64,000 nt of DNA from Euryodendron excelsum (Eukaryota; Streptophyta; Magnoliopsida; Ericales; Pentaphylacaceae): NCBI GenBank assembly GCA_033060915.1, contig CM065394.1:30861001-30925000 (forward strand), in the 5' to 3' direction. The notes under the pieces were generated by a model that saw only the letters and a program-made list of their open reading frames with translations, searched no databases and was not told where the DNA came from. The translations under genes were made by a program, and so were the position numbers. Positions 37,166 to 48,621 of this stretch are shown here, piece by piece (position 1 is the stretch's first letter; every line of letters begins with the position of its first letter).

Positions 37166-38280
37166 CTGACACTGCATTATGCTGCTGTGTTGGGCAGACT
37201 AGGTTCTGGTAAGCCTTTGCATGTGATTTCAATATTTCACAATAAAAGTTCTCTCCTCCCGCATTTATTAACGTTTAGTTGGTCTGCTCATATTTATTAT
37301 TGGAGTTCATCGATGAAACTAGATAAAACTACATTCTCTCTCTATCAGTCCTCCCTCAAAAGTTGAAGTCTTTCATTTGGCTGGTTATATGCATGATAAA
37401 GTGTCAACCAACCTCATGAGAAGGAAAAGGGGTATGGATAGCAATGACTTATGCCCTAGATGCAGTTCATATTGTGAAGATTTGTATCATCTCCTCAGAA
37501 GATGTGTTGAAGCTAAAAGAATCTGGTGCAGCTTGAGAGTAACTTATGGTTTAATGGGAATATTAGAAAGCCTCTTCATGAGTGGGTATATTCCAACTTG
37601 AATAATAACACAGATCATGTGGGTGACACTCCTTGGAAAGATCGACATCAAAAGATTTTTAAAAATGTCAACAGCAATATAAATAGGAGTATCACTCTCA
37701 TAAGGCAATTTGCTCTTGAGATTCTGGAGGCTTTCCAAACCCCATTAAACCCTGTTAACAAAATGCCTATTTTTGTTAAATAGTGCTTTCTTGCTGCAGG
37801 TAAACTAAACTTAATACCGATGGAAGTTCAAAAGGAAATTCTGGAGCGGCTGGATTCGGAGGAGTACTTAGAGATGAAAAAGGAGCTTGGATGTTGGGGT
37901 TCTTTGGAAAATTATTTCACAACATAAGTCTTGAAGCTGAAATTTGAGGGATATACCGAGGGCTGACTATAACCTTTGAAAAGGGACTTAAAGGAAGTGG
38001 AAACAGAAGGTGATTCTGAAGAGGCAGTGCAGATGGTGCAGGAAGGGGACAGCCAAAATTTTTCTCTTCGAGCATTGGTGGAAGACTCCAAAGCCTTACT
38101 TCGAAGGTGCAATTGTACAATCAAGCATATCCTGACGGAGGGGAACAAATGCCAAGACATTATGGCTAATATCGGTGTCAGCCAGAATGAACATCTTTTT
38201 GTGGTAGAAGAACCCCTCGAACAAATCACATCCTTTTTGATTGCGGACATGGTGGGAACTGCCTTTGTAAGGATTTAATC
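37166..38280 (+). pseudogene. LINE (non-LTR retrotransposon) 3' coding remnant: zinc-binding and RNase H domains
   Basis: The reading frames give KSFIWLVI followed by DKVSTNLMRRKRG, CPRCSSYCEDLYHLLRRCVEAKRIW at about 37450-37530. That is the Cys/His zinc-binding module found after the reverse transcriptase of plant LINEs (zf-RVT type). From about 37815 an RNase H-like domain follows (TDGSSKGNSGAAGFGGVLRD, then LEAE), and an open frame at 37976-38278 covers EGDSEEAVQMVQ and ALLRRCNC to the stop. Stops and frameshifts (for example after LEAEI at about 37945) and loss of the reverse transcriptase part show a dead, 5'-truncated copy. Confidence 0.85.
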
Positions 38281-38489
38281 CCCAATTTTGTTTTCTTCTT
38301 TGTCTTGTTTCTGTTTTTTTAATTTCGAAGTACCAAAAAAGAAAAAAACAGAAAGAAAGCTTCTGATCTGACTTTAGATCTTTGACGACTACTATAAAAA
38401 ACCTTGTAAGCAATATGGGGAGCTCACATTAAATTAAGTCCAACATTATTGTTGCGTTGGCAGTGGCAATGCATGATTACATGATTTTA

Positions 38490-38700
38490 AGGGTATTTAT
38501 TATCAAGACTGTATATATTTTTTTGTAGTACTCTACAAACAGACAAGTCATACAAAATTTATTATTTTATGGTGATTAAATGAGAGTCATTTACTTATAA
38601 TAAAATATTTATCATGGTGACTTTTATTTATAAAAATGCCACGATTACATTATTCTACTACAATTTTGGTACAAATTTTTTGAAAGAATAATATTTTTTT
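38490..38700. mobile_element. Relative of the 9-bp-target MITE at 47450
   Basis: The right end (acattattctactacaattt, tggtacaaattttttgaaag, then aataatattttt) matches the right end of the intact MITE at 47450-47630 (attattctggttcaaaattc, ctgaaagaataacatttttc). The left end is unclear. Confidence 0.5.
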
Positions 38701-38742
38701 TATTTTTTTTTAGCAAATGCGTGGATTGAGACATAATTACAC

Positions 38743-38815
38743 TGAAGGTCTCATCTAGTTTAATGGCTCAAGTCTCTTGGTGATAGTGCTATAGATATGG
38801 ATCAAGTCCTACCTT
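38743..38815 (+). repeat. tRNA-like SINE fragment
   Basis: It contains an internal-promoter A box (tagtttaatgg) and, about 45 bp later, a B box (ggatcaagtcc, one base off the consensus ggttcaagtcc). No cloverleaf or anticodon loop fits a functional tRNA. A tRNA-derived SINE head is the best reading. Confidence 0.45.
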
Positions 38816-38987
38816 GATCCGAGTTGGGAGATATAGAAAAAAGGCTTTTATTTAAGCCCGTTTGACATTGATATTTTTATAATTAAAATTCATTAAGATA
38901 GGTGTTTTGATTTAAAGTGAGAGAATCTCATTCAACTAATTACTTTGTATAGAAATTCTCTTTGAATTTGTTTGGTTATATAGCATT

Positions 38988-39216
38988 ATCCTTTTTACAA
39001 TTTTTTTTTTTGCTAACTGAATGTCCGGGCTAGTTTGTGCGCACCTCGACTAATTCTGAGACCTGTGTAATCCCTCGTCCTATAGAAACCAGGTAATTAC
39101 CATGTCAAAAGCCTTGTAGAACTCGCTTGGCAATAGTCGAATCCCTAACCTCTCTTTGGAAGATCATGAGTTCTGGCCGACTAAGCTAGCCCAATTAGTT
39201 AATCCCTTTTACAATT
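38988..39216 (-). mobile_element. Au-like tRNA-derived SINE with target-site duplication
   Basis: The element is about 39003-39201, reading on the minus strand. It starts 'gggctagcttagtcggcc' (A box tagcttagtcg), has a B-box-like 'gggattcgact', then the block 'tagtcgaggtgcgcac' with 'agcccggaca' typical of Au SINEs. It ends in an A-rich tail, seen as poly-T on the plus strand at 39002-39012. Flanks 38988-39002 and 39202-39216 are a 15-bp direct repeat with one mismatch (atcctttttacaatt / atcccttttacaatt). Termini, promoter boxes, tail and target duplication all agree. Confidence 0.9.
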
Positions 39217-39230
39217 ATTACACAGTATTC

Positions 39231-39508
39231 ATGCCCTCGTGTTTGGTTGTGGTATCGGTTCTTGGTTTTTTGTTTCGTATTCTAAAGATTGTCGAGATCG
39301 CATTTGGCAAAATAGTTTCAAAAAATCATTTTTAGAAATTTTTTTTATTAAAAAGATTCCAATTTTAAGGGGAAAAAAAGGTTGTCTTATGGGTTTTCAT
39401 AATCTTTTAATAAAAATACTATGAAAATGATAGTGTTTTCAAAATTTTCTTCAATTTAATTTTCAAAAACACTAAAAACGAAAATCTTAAAATTACTACC
39501 AAACGACG
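39231..39508. mobile_element. MITE-like element with GTTTGGT/ACCAAAC ends
   Basis: It begins 'cgtgtttggttgtgg' and ends 'attactaccaaacgacg', with imperfect inverted AT-rich arms (gttttcataatctttt, aaaaatactatgaaaat). Similar 'Cgtgtttgg ... ccaaac' blocks occur at 55870-56230. Confidence 0.45.
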
Positions 39509-40916
39509 ATATCTTCCAAAGGGAGGATCTTTATTCCACCTAAAAGGAAGAGAATTTCGTATCCATGTTGATGAATATCTCAATGATTAAAAGTGTCAAA
39601 AAAAGGTAGAATTAACCCCTCATCATGCATGTACAATATGGAGAGCTTTTGAAGCTTATAAATACTAGATTAAGCTTCCCAATAAATATTAAGATTAATC
39701 AAAATTGACCATGCAAGCAAACGAGACTAGCTAACCTCAATTATTTGGCAAATTCTAATTCATTTATTGCATGAAAAAATGGTTTGGCATGTAGCATATA
39801 GGGAAGGAAAATTCACTAAAAAAAAGTCGAACCCACCTCTAATAGGAAGGCTTTGGGGCATGAATAAACAGATTAGGAGCGAGTTATGGGGAAAAAAATA
39901 TAACTCGAAGTGGGTTTGGGATAGAATAAAATTTAGGTCATCCCGCTCCAGTCCCGTCTCCACTTTTGTCCTGATTATATTATGAGTCTAAATACCCCTA
40001 TCATAATTTAATAATACAAATATCCTTTGTATATATAAGTAAATGTTAAGATTTTAGTATTACTTAATTCTTATTCTAAAGATTATCCTCTCTTTTTTTT
40101 GTCACTTTTATATTGTGTCAATGTATGTATAAGTTATATTATTTTTATTTTTGTAGGATTCTTTTTAATTTGAGATTATATATAGTTTTAACCCATTTTA
40201 ATCATAATTCCAATTAACTTATTAAGTGGGATGGTGATGGGAAGGTTCAACTTATCATGAGTTTGAGGCAGGAGGTGTGATAGTATTTTTGTATTAGGGG
40301 CGAGATAGAATTTAGTTTAATCCATATCGAACACCCCCCGCCCCACCCAACTTGCCATCCCTACTGGCATACCCTTCAAAGTTTATTTAGGATTTTGAAC
40401 TGGACTTGCTATTGCAATATTATCTCGAGTTAGTTTTTGCTTCTTTTTTTTTTTTTCCTGCAATAATTTTTATGTTTTTCTGACAATTTTCCGCTGTCCG
40501 TCACGATAACTCTTTTTCTCGGCATGCCCTGCAAAGCTTAACGGATAGATCTATTTTTGACACGTGGCCTTTCAAAATGAAAAGTTTGGAGGATAGAGGA
40601 TTAGAGTATGGAGGGAACCGAATCCTGATTTGAAGTGGACTGTCTAAAAATAAAGAAATTAAGGGTCAGTTTAGTTTTTGTTTTTTATTTTTTGAAAAAT
40701 AAAAAAATATTAAAATAGGTATTTTTTTTATTTTAAAGCATTAATAACGATAATTTATAAATGACAATATTAAATTATAAAAAAATAAAAATTAACAAAA
40801 CTTCTAAATGTACGCTTAGAGTTGAAAAACTAAAAGAAAAAATAGTGCAAAAAACTGTAAAATGAAAAGACGGTTCAACTTCTAGATACAAGCGGCAGAA
40901 ATTCACATGTAACAAA
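39509..40916. other. Intergenic DNA downstream of the CYP94 gene
   Basis: Repeat-derived stretches: 39900-40370 contains 'tcatcccgctccagtcccgtctcc' and 'ccccccgccccaccc', related to the C/G-rich repeat at 52080-52150. A poly-A/T hairpin lies at 40665-40820. No gene recognised. Confidence 0.5.
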
Positions 40917-42461
40917 CTAAGCCCTAGCCAAAGTACCACCATAGCCACTCCTCCAACGGACCCTGATCTTCAACCCACCAGCCATATAAGCCGTCAAGAG
41001 AGGAACAAAAACCGGCTGGTCCGAACCAACCGGACAGAGCTCAAACCGCCTCAGAACTGAAGCCACAACATACTTCATCTGAATGAAAGCCATTCCCTTC
41101 CCCAAACACACCCTCGGACCCGCCTGAAACACCGGGAACTTATACGGACTCACCGATTTCAGCGACCCACCTTCCATTCCCGGTTCATCAAACCAACGGT
41201 CCGGTCTGAACTCGAACCGGTCCTTCCCCCACAGCTCCTCCATCCTCCCCATTCCGTACGGAAAGTAGGTCACCCTGTTCCCCTCGTAGACTGGCGTCCC
41301 GTCCGGCAACATGTCATCGGCGGCGGCGTGCTTCGAGTCCCATGCAACCGGCGGATAGAGCCTCATGGACTCGCACAAACAAGCTCTCAAGTAGTTCATT
41401 TCCTTCAAATCTTCGAAATCTAGAGGCTTTTGGCCATTGTTAAGTGACGTCACTTCATCAACTATCCCCTTTTCGATCCCGCGGTGCTGTGAAAGCAACC
41501 AGAACAGCCACGTCATTGCCGCCGAAGTGGTGTCCCTTCCGGCCATCAAAAAGCTTATTACCATATCTCTCACCACCTCGTCGTCATGTCCAACCGATAA
41601 CAGCCTCGACAGAAGGTCACCGTCGCAATCCTTTTCACCACATTTCTCGAGTTTCTCTTTCTTTCTTTGGATAATCTCAGCAACTGAGCGATGAACAATT
41701 TCAACAGCTTCTTTGAGTTTCTTCTCCGACCCAACATTAAACTTCCTCTTGATTTTCCACACCAAAAACACCAGCGCCACCGCACGCATAGCGCTTATCT
41801 CCGACGCAGCGTCGAAGGCCGCCGCAAGAGGCGGCGGCGGCCGAGAAAGGTCCAAGCAACACGGGTCCATGCCAAGTGCCACCTTGCAAACGTTATCAAA
41901 TGCTAACCTCCTCAATATGTCTTGTAAATCCAAAACCTTGTTGGTCTCCGCGGCGATTTCCAGCAACGGGACAAGCCGGTTTTCCACCTCTTCTTCAAGC
42001 GTCTTCACCAAAAACTCCCTCAGAGACCTCGTACTAAACTCGTGGCTGGCTAACTTGCGCTGGGTGCTCCACAACTCGCCGTCAACATTGAAAATGCCGA
42101 AACCGAGAAAGTCTCCAAGAATCTCAGTGAAGGGCTTGCCTTTTGGGTAATTCTTGAAGTTGGTTTTGAGAATATACTCAACGTTTTCTGGATTCGCCGT
42201 GACAACGGTTCGGCGGGCGCCGAACCGCTTCAGTACAATGGTCTGGTTCGGTGACTCGCCCAAGAGATCGGTGAACCAGTGCAAGAGCCGGCGGCGGTTT
42301 TGGTAGAAGGAGATGAGGCAGCCGATAAGAGGGTATGTTGGGGGCCCCTTTAGAGAATTAGAAAGTTTTAGATAACCGGAGAGAGATCTCTGAATGAGGG
42401 GGACTAGTAGAGAGAGAAGCAATAACCCTAGAGAGAGAAACACGAGGAGAGAGAGAAACAT
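40917..42461 (-). CDS. CYP94: Cytochrome P450, CYP94 family
   Basis: A single uninterrupted frame of 514 aa, as is usual for CYP94 genes. Residues 1-26 form a hydrophobic ER anchor. A Pro-rich hinge (GPPTYPLIG) is at 39-47. The C-helix WSTQRK is at 131-136. The I-helix oxygen-binding motif AGRDTT is at 307-312. The K-helix ESMR is at 364-367. FRPDRW is at 418-423. The heme loop FQAGPRVCLG is at 445-454 with ligand Cys452. The stretch ILGDFLGFGIFNVDGELW and the FQAG heme loop point to CYP94. Family members omega-hydroxylate fatty acids or jasmonoyl-isoleucine. I cannot fix the subfamily or substrate. All essential residues are present. After the heme Cys the sequence is CLGKGMAF, where family members I recall mostly have GKE. 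Confidence 0.93.
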   Translation of the reverse strand: MFLSLLVFLSLGLLLLSLLVPLIQRSLSGYLKLSNSLKGPPTYPLIGCLISFYQNRRRLLHWFTDLLGESPNQTIVLKRFGARRTVVTANPENVEYILKTNFKNYPKGKPFTEILGDFLGFGIFNVDGELWSTQRKLASHEFSTRSLREFLVKTLEEEVENRLVPLLEIAAETNKVLDLQDILRRLAFDNVCKVALGMDPCCLDLSRPPPPLAAAFDAASEISAMRAVALVFLVWKIKRKFNVGSEKKLKEAVEIVHRSVAEIIQRKKEKLEKCGEKDCDGDLLSRLLSVGHDDEVVRDMVISFLMAGRDTTSAAMTWLFWLLSQHRGIEKGIVDEVTSLNNGQKPLDFEDLKEMNYLRACLCESMRLYPPVAWDSKHAAADDMLPDGTPVYEGNRVTYFPYGMGRMEELWGKDRFEFRPDRWFDEPGMEGGSLKSVSPYKFPVFQAGPRVCLGKGMAFIQMKYVVASVLRRFELCPVGSDQPVFVPLLTAYMAGGLKIRVRWRSGYGGTLARA

Positions 42462-42635
42462 GGCTGCTGATTTAGCTTCTGCTCTAAATATGGAACTGGC
42501 AGAATATAGCTGCTGCCGCTTCTGCTTGTAATATTATAAAACTTGCAGAATATTATAGAGTTTTTTTTTTAATGAAGATAAGAGGAATGCAGATCACAGT
42601 AGGGTTGTTGGTAGTAGTTGGGCAAAGAGGAAGGG

Positions 42636-42649
42636 TTTATATATATATG
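42636..42649 (-). promoter_or_regulatory. Probable TATA box of the CYP94 gene
   Basis: On the minus strand the sequence reads TATATATATAAACCC, about 180 bp upstream of the start codon. It would give a leader of about 150 nt. A GA/CT-rich stretch (42650-42670) lies just upstream. The assignment is by position and consensus only. Confidence 0.5.
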
Positions 42650-42789
42650 AGAGAGCGAGAGAGAGAGAGTGCATTGAATGTATTAAGATCACATGTTTCT
42701 CGAGCCAAAAAGAAAAGTGTGCGGGCGCATTGTCGTAAGTGCAACGGGGAATAGAACACGTGAGGGGGAGAGTGTGACAGCCAGTTTAG

Positions 42790-42945
42790 AACTGGGGGGG
42801 GGGGTGTTTGGTTTTTAAAAAAAAAAATTTCGTTTCTATTCTACCTAAAAGAAAAAAAAAGAGGAAAATAGAGTAAAAAATAAAAAGAAAATTTTTCTTT
42901 TTCTTTCTCTTTCCTTTCCTTTTCTAAGTTTTAAACAGGCTCTAA
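42790..42945. repeat. Purine/pyrimidine foldback upstream of CYP94
   Basis: It begins with a G run (42788-42803) and 'tgtttggtttttaaaa', continues in purine-rich then pyrimidine-rich halves, and ends 'ctaagttttaaacaggctc'. The ends are roughly complementary (gtttggtttttaaa / ttttaaacaggc). MITE-like, no target duplication seen. Confidence 0.45.
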
Positions 42946-44245
42946 GTATCAACATTGGTCGAGCATTTAACCAATTGTTTTTTAATTTTTAATTTATATT
43001 CGTTTATCATTTTTAGTTACAAAACATCACGCAAATTACATTTTTGATGTTGCCAATAGGGCACTACCAAAAATAAGAAAACAGTTCTATAAAGAGGAGA
43101 TGCCCATTTTGTAATTAAGGGATCTAGATACTTTATATAAGAGTAAGATTGGCATGCACAATCCCTAATTGATTAGATACAATGATCTTTTTATTAATTT
43201 TTCCAATTAGTGGACTTGAGAAGATGAAGATAACAAACCCAAACACTTCAAAGGTAGTGGAGTTGCGTAATTGGGTATGTTTATTTGCCTTATTAAAAAA
43301 AATGATGTGATAAGAACATTATTTCATGTTGGTTGGAGAGTTCAGTTAATGTTTAAGATATGAGTTTAATTTTGATACATGTAATGTCTTTTTTGTTTAC
43401 GTGGGTAACCAAATTGTAACACCTTGTTAGTTTTTTTTTTATTTTGCTCAAGCCATTTTTATTTATACTAAATAATTATTAATTTTGAAAACCATATCAA
43501 TAAGAAAAGTTAAAAAAAATTCCTTTTCAAACCTGTTAAAATAATTAGGAAACCATATTAGGGAAGTTGAAAAGACTAGTCATCTTTGAGCAACTTTTCT
43601 ATGTCTATAGTCATAGTAACATAAATACAAAAAAACGTATGAAATACTTCATGTAGCACTTAATGGGTTCAGCAAGGTCCAACATTAGAATCACAAAACC
43701 AAAATTGAGCAATATTAATATACCATCATCCATCAATACTTCTACTATATATCGAGAATCCTTGTGAGTTGTGACCAAGAGAGAAAGATATGAAGGGAAG
43801 CTTGCACAACTGTTTGAAGAGCCCTTTGAAGAAAAGTTCGGAATGAAAATTGATTTTTCAACTTTCTTTGTTGATAGTTGATATGGTTTTCCAATTATGT
43901 ATTAACAAATTTGTAAAGAAAAAAGATTTTTCATCTTTACTTATTGATATGATTTTCAAAAGTAATAAGTATAAATACAAATAACTTAAAACAAAATAAA
44001 AAAAATGAGATGTCATAATTTGATTACCCGTTTGTGTAAAAGATATTACGTTGCAGTACATCAAAATTAACTTGATATTTCGAGAATATGTTGTCAAAAT
44101 AAAAAAAAATCTAAAGTTATTGACATGGAATATTTAACTTTTAGGTCATTTTCACAGCACCACGTCTTCACCTCTACTAACCTAACCCTAAATTCAAATG
44201 AATGAACAAGCATGCATGTCCACAAAATATTCAAGAGCTCTAAGC
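42946..44245. other. AT-rich intergenic DNA
   Basis: No gene or clear repeat recognised left of the tandem duplication. Confidence 0.5.
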
Positions 44246-44563
44246 ATCGCTTAACTTGATCATTTAGCTCGCACTCGCGGCACATCAAAACTCATAGATT
44301 ACCTATTATTCTAGTCCCAATTTATAAAATTAGAAAGGATAATAACTAAAAATAGGTTTATTGGCTTATTGATCCGAGCTTCTTTTATCTCAACGTGTTT
44401 GTCTACTGATCATGACTCATGTGATTTAGTGGCATCGGATTAATTACAAGTATACCTTATTTTGATATATTAAAAATAGAACCTTGTGGTTTAAGAAGGA
44501 CCTCTTATTTTCTCTTCCCTCCCCTCACCCCCCTTGTCTCTTACCAAACAAAGGACTCCTTCA

Positions 44564-44565
<2 letters not shown>

Positions 44566-44606
<41 letters not shown>
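44566..44606. repeat. (CT)n microsatellite, unit 1
   Basis: A perfect CT run of about 20 repeats. Its counterpart in unit 2 is at 47985-48016 and is shorter, so it has changed length since the duplication. Confidence 0.95.
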
Positions 44607-44608
<2 letters not shown>

Positions 44609-47449
44609 ATGGTTAGGAAGCTAGAGTTAGGGGATAGGAGCTGCTAAATAGCAATGGGACTGAAGTCACCATATGTGGAGGAATTTACCACAATTGCACT
44701 CGTAACTAAAACAATTGTGGTTTAGGAGGAAAGTCATTAATGTGTATTTAATAGTTTAGATGGAATCTAATGCATTCATGACTATGAGTAAATTCCAACT
44801 AACCTTTCTCTCTCTGAATAGTGTAAATAGGATTTAATGCCAGAGGGTTCATTAAATTTATATGGCTAGCCTTACCTAAATTATCAGGATGCTGTTAGTT
44901 TTAAATTTTAATCTAAATTTCAAACACTTGAATTGTCACTAATGAGAAACAATAAATATTAGGTGAAATAAAACTATATATGATAGTTATAAGAAAATTT
45001 ATTAAGAATCTTGAAAAACAATGTAAAGTATTATAATATTTTTATGTTCAAGTAAACTACTAATACTCACAATATCTATAGAGAAAATAATTATATTTTA
45101 TCCATTAAAAAACTATTTAAGAGAATGAAAAATACTATAAATCATAATAAACATTTTTTTCTTGATATTTTTTAATTAATTTTTAATAATATATTTGAAA
45201 TTATTTTATAATTCTCGCCTCTGTTCTAAAAACAAATTTATGATAAAACACGTCTTTTCCTCAAAAAAAAAAGTTAGGGTAACTATAATACACTATGGGG
45301 TGCTTGGATCAATTTTTTAAATGACTTTTTATAAAAATATATAAAATTCATAAGTAACTTTTTTATGTGACTTACCTATAGGTGAACCAAACAATATTTT
45401 AAAAATAAATTATAAACTAAAACTTAAGTCGTAAAACTACGTCACTCTTAACAATTTTCTTTCGGCAAAATAAGCGTGAACCATAATTTGAAACTGAGCC
45501 TGGGAAAAAATCGGCGGCCGTCTTTTGTAAAACGACGGAGGGGTCAGCCGTCAGACAGGGCCCATGGGCTCAACTTCCAATCATGACATCGTGAGCCGTA
45601 AGGCAAGACAAGTTCTGTGACGTTGACAGACTTGTCGGAAATTGATGGTTGGGTCTTGTTTGGGCCCAAGTAAATGGACCCAAAAGGACCATGCACCGTC
45701 CAATAGATATAGCCTATAGGTTGGTCCAGATCCAAACACGTGCTAAAACGTCCGCTTCTTTATAGTCAACTGGCTTCTTTTTTCTTTTTATTTTTTTTTA
45801 TACCACATTAGACTTTATTTTTTGAAAATACAATATTCTAATGCATTTCTTTCTTCCTTCTACGCATTTCTTTTTTTTTTTCCCCCTATTCATAACAATT
45901 ATTTTATTTTTATTCTTTTATTGGATTCGTATTTAAAAAGACTTTTATCTCCCAATTAAGTATACCAAAGTTTTACCTCTATAAGAGTTGAGCAATTATC
46001 TTATTAATATGCTTGGATTTTTGGATTTTAGGTAACTCAAACATAAAGAATCACGTAAATGAGAGTACTTTTTATCTTCAATTGATATAAAATTTATCAT
46101 GCATGATTAAATTTATGAAAAATATTTAAATCAATAATCAGCTTCATGAAATATGAATATTGAAAAAATTATCTCATTCATATTTTCACTTGAAAAAAAG
46201 CAAAACAAATTTGCTGAAACAAAAGAAATTATCATTAGAACTGGATATAACTTATTAAAAATAGGCATAAATAGAATTAGACAAGAGCTTACAGATTGTT
46301 TATATCTTTCCCTAGTTTATTTTGAACACTAGACAATTTTGTCACAGTATCAACTATGGAACTAAATACAAATTTCATTCTAGATTGAACAAAATCACTA
46401 TATTTTCTCTTGTTATCTTTTTTTTTTTTTTTTGTGTGTGTTAAAATAGATAGTAGTATGCTAAAATAACTATGATTACCTTTTCTCCTCCCTTATTGTT
46501 ATCAATTCCTTTCATGTGGTTTTTTAAGATAATGGTTTTCTAAACTTCTATTAAAAAAAGTTGATTGGACAAGAGGAAATAAAAAAAGGAATATAGACAA
46601 ATACATGCTTTCAATAAAATATTTTCCTCCAAAAGCACTAAGTATATTCAGAGTGTTTTGGTTGTCTCATTTTCTTTTAAGTTGTTGTTTACCCAATGCA
46701 AGTAGATTTCTAGGTTGTTGGTAGGTTTTCAAGTTTGTCACAACAAAGTTTAACGAACGAGAATAGAATGGCTCCACGTCTTTTGCAAATGAGTATTATT
46801 ACTCACATGTGAAACATATGCTTTGTGAAAACATTCTGTCATACATTCATGGATATTTGTACTCGGTTTTCACAATCATTGAAGGGTAGAGAAGAGAAGG
46901 CCGTTCTTTGCTCTTTTTTTTATTATTTATTTTATTCATTCTTTCAAATGCATTATTAAGAATTATGTAATAAGAAATAAAGATGCTAGCTAGTTTAAAA
47001 GTTGAAGTCTAATGTTATTTGTACTAGAAATTCAGGATCCAATCTTGCATTTGTCTTGGTTGGGAGGGTTGCGAATAAGGAAGACAATGGGGCTAGTTTG
47101 GATCGGAGATCCTTACTCCATTTATGTCTTCTCATGGTAACTCCTTCCTTTATACCATTCGTGCCTTACTTAACCCTTTCCCACACCTATTTTGTTTTGC
47201 TTACTTTATGTTATGTTAGTAATATTTTTTAAATACATATGAACAAAGCAAGGTATAAAATCACAAAAAGAAAAAAAAATTCACAATAATTATACTTTAA
47301 TATTATATGTCTAGTTAAAATATAAATATATAGTATAAGCAGAGAAGGTTATTTTGCCGTCTCTTAGTAGAGAAAGGGTCACTGCATTCATCTTGACTAT
47401 CCAACCTCTTGAGCAAAATCCGACTCAAAAAACTAGCCCTTTGTGTAAA

Positions 47450-47630
47450 GGGAAATACTATACATCCAGAAAATTTATACAGAATTTATATTCAGAATTA
47501 TATGTCTGAGTTATGAGCCTATTATTTTAAAACAAAAATCATCAAGATGCATTTTAATTACAAAACTGTCATTGCCACATTATTCTGGTTCAAAATTCTG
47601 TACACAAATTCTGAAAGAATAACATTTTTC
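47450..47630. mobile_element. 181-bp Mutator-type MITE with perfect 9-bp target duplication
   Basis: Flanked by TTGTGTAAA at 47441-47449 and 47631-47639. Its ends are imperfect inverted repeats (gggaaatactatac ... cagaaaatttatacagaatt against gaaaaatgttattc ... cagaatttgtgtacagaatt). The second duplication unit has the uninterrupted site (tttgtataaattgaaaatca, near 52594). This confirms insertion into unit 1 after the duplication. Confidence 0.93.
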
Positions 47631-47983
47631 TTGTGTAAATTGAAAATCATCAATAAAGTTAAGCATCTCTTAACTTTATCATTTAGCTCGCACTTGCAGC
47701 ACATCAAAACTCACAGATTACCTATTATTGTAGTCCCAATTTTTAAAATTAGAAAGGATAATAACTAAAAATAGGTATATTGGCTTATTGGTCCGAGCTT
47801 CTTTTATCTCAACGTGTTTGTCTACTGATCATGACTCATGTGATTTAGTGGCATCGGATTAATTACAAGTATACCTTAGTTTGATATATTAAAAATAGAA
47901 CCTTGTAGTTTAAGAAGGACCTCTTATTTTCTCTTCCCTCCCTCACCCCCCTTGTTTCTTACCAAACAAAGGACTCCTTCAGG

Positions 47984-47984
<1 letters not shown>

Positions 47985-48016
<32 letters not shown>
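47985..48016. repeat. (CT)n microsatellite, unit 2
   Basis: A perfect CT run of about 16 repeats, orthologous in position to 44566-44606. Confidence 0.95.
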
Positions 48017-48017
<1 letters not shown>

Positions 48018-48352
48018 ATGGTTAGGAAGCTAGAGTTAGGGGATAGGAGCTGCTAAATAGCAATGGGACTGAAGTCACCATATGTGGAGGAATTTACCAC
48101 AATTGCACTCGTAACTAAAACAATTGTGGTTTAGGAGGAAAGTCATTAATGTGTATTTAATAGTTTAGATGGAATCTAATGCATTCATGACTATGAGTAA
48201 ATTCCAACTAACCTTTCTCTCTCTGAATAGTGTAAATAGGATTTAATGCCAGAGGGTTCATTAAATTTGTATGGCTAGCCTTACCTAAATTATCAGGATG
48301 CTGTTAGTTTTAAATTTTAATCTAAATTTCAAACACTTGAATTGTCACTAAC

Positions 48353-48621
48353 AACCTCTTTGCAACTTGGGAGGGGGAAGAGAATGAAAGAGAAAGGAAA
48401 GGAAAGAGAAAATGAAGAAAAAATATTTTTTCTTTTTCATTTGGTTTTGTAAAAAAAATAAAAAGAAAGAGAAAGAGAATAAGAGAAATAGAGAGATTTA
48501 AAATTTTACTTCTCTTTTCCCTCTTCTTTTTATTGCCTTTCTCTCTTAAGTACAATCATACAAGAGAGGATAAAAGACCTCCTCTTCCCTTTCTTTTCCC
48601 CCTCCAAGTTCAAAACCGGCT
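48353..48621. mobile_element. Foldback MITE at the left end of the unit 2 insertion
   Basis: Inverted ends: 'ttgcaacttgggagggggaa' on the left and 'ttccccctccaagttcaaaa' on the right, with a purine-rich left half and pyrimidine-rich right half. The end motif resembles those at 18616 and 34985. It is absent from unit 1. Confidence 0.75.

Larger units (their letters stand above)
44246..47657 (+). repeat. Tandem segmental duplication, unit 1 (about 3.4 kb)
   Basis: It starts at 'taagcatcgcttaac' and runs collinearly with 47658-52607. Matching blocks include the (CT)n region 44566-44606, 'ggggataggagctgctaaat' (44630), a GC-rich block at 45500-45750 with 'ggacccaaaaggaccatgca', an AT-rich block 45750-46900, and 'cttgcatttgtcttggttgg' (47044). 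No protein gene is supported in it. The 181-bp MITE at 47450 is unique to this unit. Confidence 0.93.

Noticed and set aside
38743..38815. Functional tRNA gene
   Set aside because: A and B boxes are present, but no acceptor stem or anticodon arm pairs properly; kept only as SINE-like.
45544..45735. A 63-codon minus-strand ORF preserved in both tandem units (also 50317-50508)
   Set aside because: By eye about nine base differences give about six amino-acid changes between copies, so there is no sign of protein-level constraint. No family resemblance and no promoter or splice context. It survives because the units are young.
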